Below the pieces are notes generated by a model, which saw nothing but the letters and a program-made list of their open reading frames with translations, was not told the DNA's origin and made no database searches. 64,000 nt of DNA from REEB95 sp963762425. Its GTDB lineage: Bacteria > Pseudomonadota > Alphaproteobacteria > ATCC43930 > CGMCC-115725. The stretch lies in NCBI GenBank assembly GCA_963762425.1, contig CAVXKY010000004.1, forward strand, positions 62,001 through 126,000, given 5' to 3'. This document shows, piece after piece, positions 61,309-64,000 of the stretch. The stretch's first letter is position 1, and every line of letters begins with the position of its first letter. The position numbers and the translations under genes were made by a program.

Positions 61309-61360
61309 GATGCGGCGCGCATCATATCGGGCGCGATGCCGCAAAGCTATGGCGCGCACC

Positions 61361-62125
61361 TCAGGGCGCGAGCGCGATCGCCGAAAGCCCGAGGCCGTGG
61401 CCTTTCTCGCCCTTGAGGCAGGCGCGGCGGTAGGAGAAGAACCGCGCTGCCTCGGCCGCGGTGTCGGCGCCCGAAAGCTCGATGCGTTTCAGGCCCAAGG
61501 CCTTGAGCCGCTTTTCGGTGTAGCCCGGCAGGTCGAACAGGAAATGCCCCGCCCTCGGCGAAGGCGCGAAAAACGCGGCATTGGCCGGGTCCTGCGCCAG
61601 GAAGGGCGCGGGGAATTCCGGCCCGACCTCGTAGGAGATTCGCGCGATGCACGGGCCAATGGCGGCGTGGATGCGCGGCGCCGAGGCGCCGAGATCCTCC
61701 ATCGCCGCCACCACCGCCTCGATCACGCCCTTGAGCGCGCCGCGCCAGCCGGCATGGGCCGCGCCGATAACCCGGGCCTCGCCGTCGGCGAGCAGGATCG
61801 GCGCGCAATCGGCGGTCAATATTCCAAGCGCGACGCCGGGCACGCGCGTCACCAGCGCGTCGGCGCGCGGTGCTTGATCCTCATGCCAGGGATTTTCCAC
61901 CACCACCACCTCGGCGCCGTGCACCTGCTTGGCGGTCGCGAGCGCGGAGGGCGCGAGCTTGAGCGATTTCATGGCGCGGGCGCGATTCTCGGCAACGCGC
62001 GCGGCCTCATCCTTGGCGCCGAAGCCGCAATTGAGCGAGGCGTAAACCCCGGCGCTGACTCCGCCCGCGCGGGTGAAGAAACCGTGGCGGATGCCGGGCA
62101 GCGACAGCGATGCCAACTCGATCAT
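61361..62125 (-). CDS. pgeF: peptidoglycan editing factor PgeF/YfiH-type multicopper oxidoreductase fold protein
   Basis: A 254-residue DUF152 protein. HGFFTRAGGVSAGVYASLNCGFGAKDE, ADALVTRVPGVALGILTADCAPILLAD, GAAHAGWRGALKGVIEAVV and AAIGPCIARISYEVG hold the conserved Cys and His residues of the zinc/copper site. E. coli YfiH prevents misincorporation of serine into peptidoglycan stems, and homologues have purine nucleoside phosphorylase-like activity. The ATG overlaps the midA stop by four bases. Confidence 0.93.
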   Translation of the reverse strand: MIELASLSLPGIRHGFFTRAGGVSAGVYASLNCGFGAKDEAARVAENRARAMKSLKLAPSALATAKQVHGAEVVVVENPWHEDQAPRADALVTRVPGVALGILTADCAPILLADGEARVIGAAHAGWRGALKGVIEAVVAAMEDLGASAPRIHAAIGPCIARISYEVGPEFPAPFLAQDPANAAFFAPSPRAGHFLFDLPGYTEKRLKALGLKRIELSGADTAAEAARFFSYRRACLKGEKGHGLGLSAIALAP

Positions 62126-63196
62126 TTGCCAAACCCCGCGGGCGCGGGCAAGTCCGGATGGGTCAGCGCCAGCGCCTTGAACAAACTGCCCATTTGCGCG
62201 GGTTCGATCAAGCGGCGGCAGGCGGCTTCGATCGCTTGGGATTCCTCGGCGGTCTTGCCCGCGGAGAGCGTCCGCGCGCGCTCCGCCAATCCCAACGCCG
62301 AAAGGAAATCGCCTTGCGTTACCGGCCCCCACACAAGCGCGCCGGCGGCGGAAGCCGCCTGGCCGAAAGCGGCGAAATCGACATGGGCGGTGAGATCGGC
62401 GCTGCCCGGGTCTTTGAGCGGGTCGAAACGCCGGTGACGCGACACCGCCTGGAAAGAGTCGCCGGGCGCGCCGGGGAAATAGCCGTAATCGATCAGCAGT
62501 GCGGCCCCGCCCTCGTCCTTCAACCGCCCGCCCAAGGCGCGGGCGATCTCCCGGGCTTCCGGACAGATTTCGGCGACGCTGCCTTCCGGCCAATCGGGAA
62601 AGGAATATCCGGCGCTGGCGGGATCGAGGACGAAGGCAAGATCGCCGGCCGCGTCGAGGCCGATGCGGCGCTCAAACCAGCCATCCTTCCGTCGCTCGAA
62701 TTGCCGGATGGGCAAGGCGTCGAGGAATTCATTGGCGACCAGCAGCAGCGGGCCCGGCGGCAGCTGGTCCACGGGCTCATGCCAAGAAGCGTCTTCCCCG
62801 GCGAGCGTCTTTTCCTGGATGGCGCGCAATGACGGCGAGCGCTCGACCAGATGCAGCCTGATGGCGCGGCGGAATGCGGGCATGATTCGCGCGGCGCGCA
62901 GGAAATCCGCCATCAGCGTGCCGTTGCCGGGGCCGAGCTCGCACACCAACACCGGATCGGGCGCGCCCATCCTCTGCCAAAGATCGGCGCACCACAGCCC
63001 GATCAATTCGCCGAAGACCTGGCTCACCTCGGGCGATGTGATGAAATCGCCCTTGGCGCCGATCGGTTCGCGCGTGGCGTAGTAGCCCTGCCGCTCGTCC
63101 CACAACGCCGCTTCCATGTAATCGGCCAGGCTCAACGGCCCTGTCGGCGCGGATGCGGCGCGCGAGTTGGCCGCGGAGATCGCCCGCGCCGCTCAC
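62122..63196 (-). CDS. SAM-dependent methyltransferase MidA/NDUFAF7 family, frameshifted near the N-terminus
   Basis: A methyltransferase of about 357 residues, homologous to mitochondrial NDUFAF7, which methylates an Arg of complex I subunit NDUFS2. The body reads SLADYMEAALWDERQGYYATREPIGAKGDFITSPEVSQVFGELIGLW, then SAM motif I LVCELGPGNGTLMADFLRA and LLVANEFLDALPIRQF. The preserved part starts at TTG 63135. Upstream, the +1 frame from GTG 63196 reads SGAGDLRGQLARRIRAD, and removing one base near 63142 joins it to GPLSLADYM, the normal family N-terminus. That GTG overlaps the lgt stop by four bases (GTGA), as expected in an lgt-midA-pgeF operon. Confidence 0.9.
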
Positions 63197-64000
63197 GGCC
63201 CCTGCTTGAAATCGGGCGGCGGCCTGGTTCGCGCCCACCACAACAGCCAGGCGCCGATCAAGAGCAAGGGGATCGACAAGAGCTGCCCCATGGTCGCGCC
63301 GCCCCACAGAAAACCCAGATTGGCGTCGGGCTGGCGGAAGAACTCGGCGGTGATGCGCGCCACGCCGTAACCCAGGATGAAGGTTCCGGCGAGCGTGCCC
63401 GGCCGGTTCCGCGCTCCCGCCCGCAACAGCGCGTAAAGCAGCAGGAACAGCACCACGCCTTCGAGCCCGGCCTCGTAAAGCTGGCTCGGATGGCGCGGCA
63501 GATGTTCGGGATCGCTGGGGAAAATCATCGCCCAAGGCACGTCGGTGACGCGGCCCCACAGTTCGTCATTGATGAAATTGGCGATGCGGCCGAAGAACAG
63601 CCCGATCGGCGTGGCGCAGGCGATGATGTCGGCGAAGCCCAGGAAATTGATCTTGCGCTGGCGGCAGAACAGGGCGAGCGCCGTCAGCACGCCCAGCGTG
63701 CCGCCGTGGAACGACATGCCGCCATGCCACAGCGCGACGATCTGGTCCGGGTTCTCCAGGTAAAACTCGGGCTTGTAGAACAACACATAACCCGCGCGTC
63801 CGCCCAGGATGACGCCGAGCGTGGCCCAGGTGAGGAAATCGTCGATCTGCGCGCGCGAGGCGACTTCCGGCGGCCGCGACGCGATCCACAGGCAATAGCG
63901 CCAGCCGATCAGCAGCCCGGCGATATAGGCGAGCGCGTACCAACGGATGACCAGCGGCCCGAAGGCAATTAGCACCGGATCGATGACGGGATAGGGGATG
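63193..64000 (-). CDS. lgt: prolipoprotein diacylglyceryl transferase, 5' end outside window
   Basis: Lgt transfers diacylglycerol to the lipobox Cys of prelipoproteins at the inner membrane, the step needed by the several lipoproteins in this window. IPYPVIDPVLIAFGPLVIRWYALAYIAGLLIGW is the N-terminal block. WHGGMSFHGGTLG, GLFFGRIANFINDELWGR (with the essential Arg/Asn signature) and HPSQLYEAGLEG follow. The frame is open to the right edge and the usual ATG would lie within a few codons outside; a GTG at 63975 is internal. The stop overlaps the midA GTG start. Confidence 0.95.
   Translation of the reverse strand, partial: IPYPVIDPVLIAFGPLVIRWYALAYIAGLLIGWRYCLWIASRPPEVASRAQIDDFLTWATLGVILGGRAGYVLFYKPEFYLENPDQIVALWHGGMSFHGGTLGVLTALALFCRQRKINFLGFADIIACATPIGLFFGRIANFINDELWGRVTDVPWAMIFPSDPEHLPRHPSQLYEAGLEGVVLFLLLYALLRAGARNRPGTLAGTFILGYGVARITAEFFRQPDANLGFLWGGATMGQLLSIPLLLIGAWLLWWARTRPPPDFKQGP

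Overview
This 64 kb window is high-GC chromosomal DNA from an alphaproteobacterium. The evidence is gene content and order: tldD next to a coxB-coxA-ctaB-coxF-ctaG-coxC-DUF983-SURF1 cluster, petABC, prs-rplY-pth-ychF, DUF1285-Nudix-DUF6111-cca, pssA-psd, and kinase-type thrB with rnhA. It resembles the Rhodospirillales/Rhizobiales side of the class. I cannot name a genus. Almost every base is in a conserved single-copy gene. I found no rRNA, tRNA, prophage, insertion sequence, CRISPR array or recognisable defence locus, and no gene-free stretch longer than 300 bases.

Layout. 1-10.4 kb: start of an MsbA-like lipid exporter, pmbA/tldE followed by a 34-bp tandem repeat, a protein methyltransferase, ubiA, rsmE, gshA, two small uncharacterised genes, a secreted glycoside-hydrolase-like protein and tldD. 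10.5-16.7 kb: the aa3 cytochrome c oxidase operon with its assembly factors. 16.7-26.1 kb: M32 carboxypeptidase, thrC, M16 protease, GNAT, yqgE, a DsbD/ScsB-like reductase, a peroxiredoxin, rnhA and thrB. 26.2-29.3 kb: a lipoprotein, a KirBac-type K+ channel and three tandem CHRD-domain genes. 29.5-33.4 kb: a polyamine ABC transporter (potFGHI). 33.4-38.2 kb: apt, orphan membrane and lipoproteins, a flavin monooxygenase, pssA and psd. 38.3-45 kb: a MoxR/DUF58/DUF4159 operon. 45-50.2 kb: DUF1285, Nudix, DUF6111, cca, a chromate transporter, hemF and trmL. 50.3-53.1 kb: petA and a single frame joining cytochrome b to c1. 53.2-64 kb: methylthioadenosine salvage (mtaP, mtnA), a dienelactone-hydrolase-like gene, ychF, pth, rplY, prs, a lipoprotein, pgeF, midA and lgt.

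How it fits together. The window holds two of the main respiratory complexes (bc1 and aa3 oxidase), heme o synthase, oxidase copper chaperones and aerobic coproporphyrinogen oxidase. Near-identical inverted-repeat elements (ATGCGGCA-N4-GTCGCA) lie upstream of both respiratory operons, which suggests shared redox control by a RegA/PrrA/RegR-type regulator.

Data quality. About ten genes, several of them probably essential (pssA, ychF, midA, potH, an M16 protease), are broken by single-base indels that restore the family sequence when corrected. The simplest explanation is residual indel error in the assembly, not mass pseudogenisation. The most interesting native features are the paired regulatory element, the triplicated CHRD genes, the cytochrome b/c1 fusion, and three unrelated intergenic repeat families, two of which run into neighbouring reading frames.
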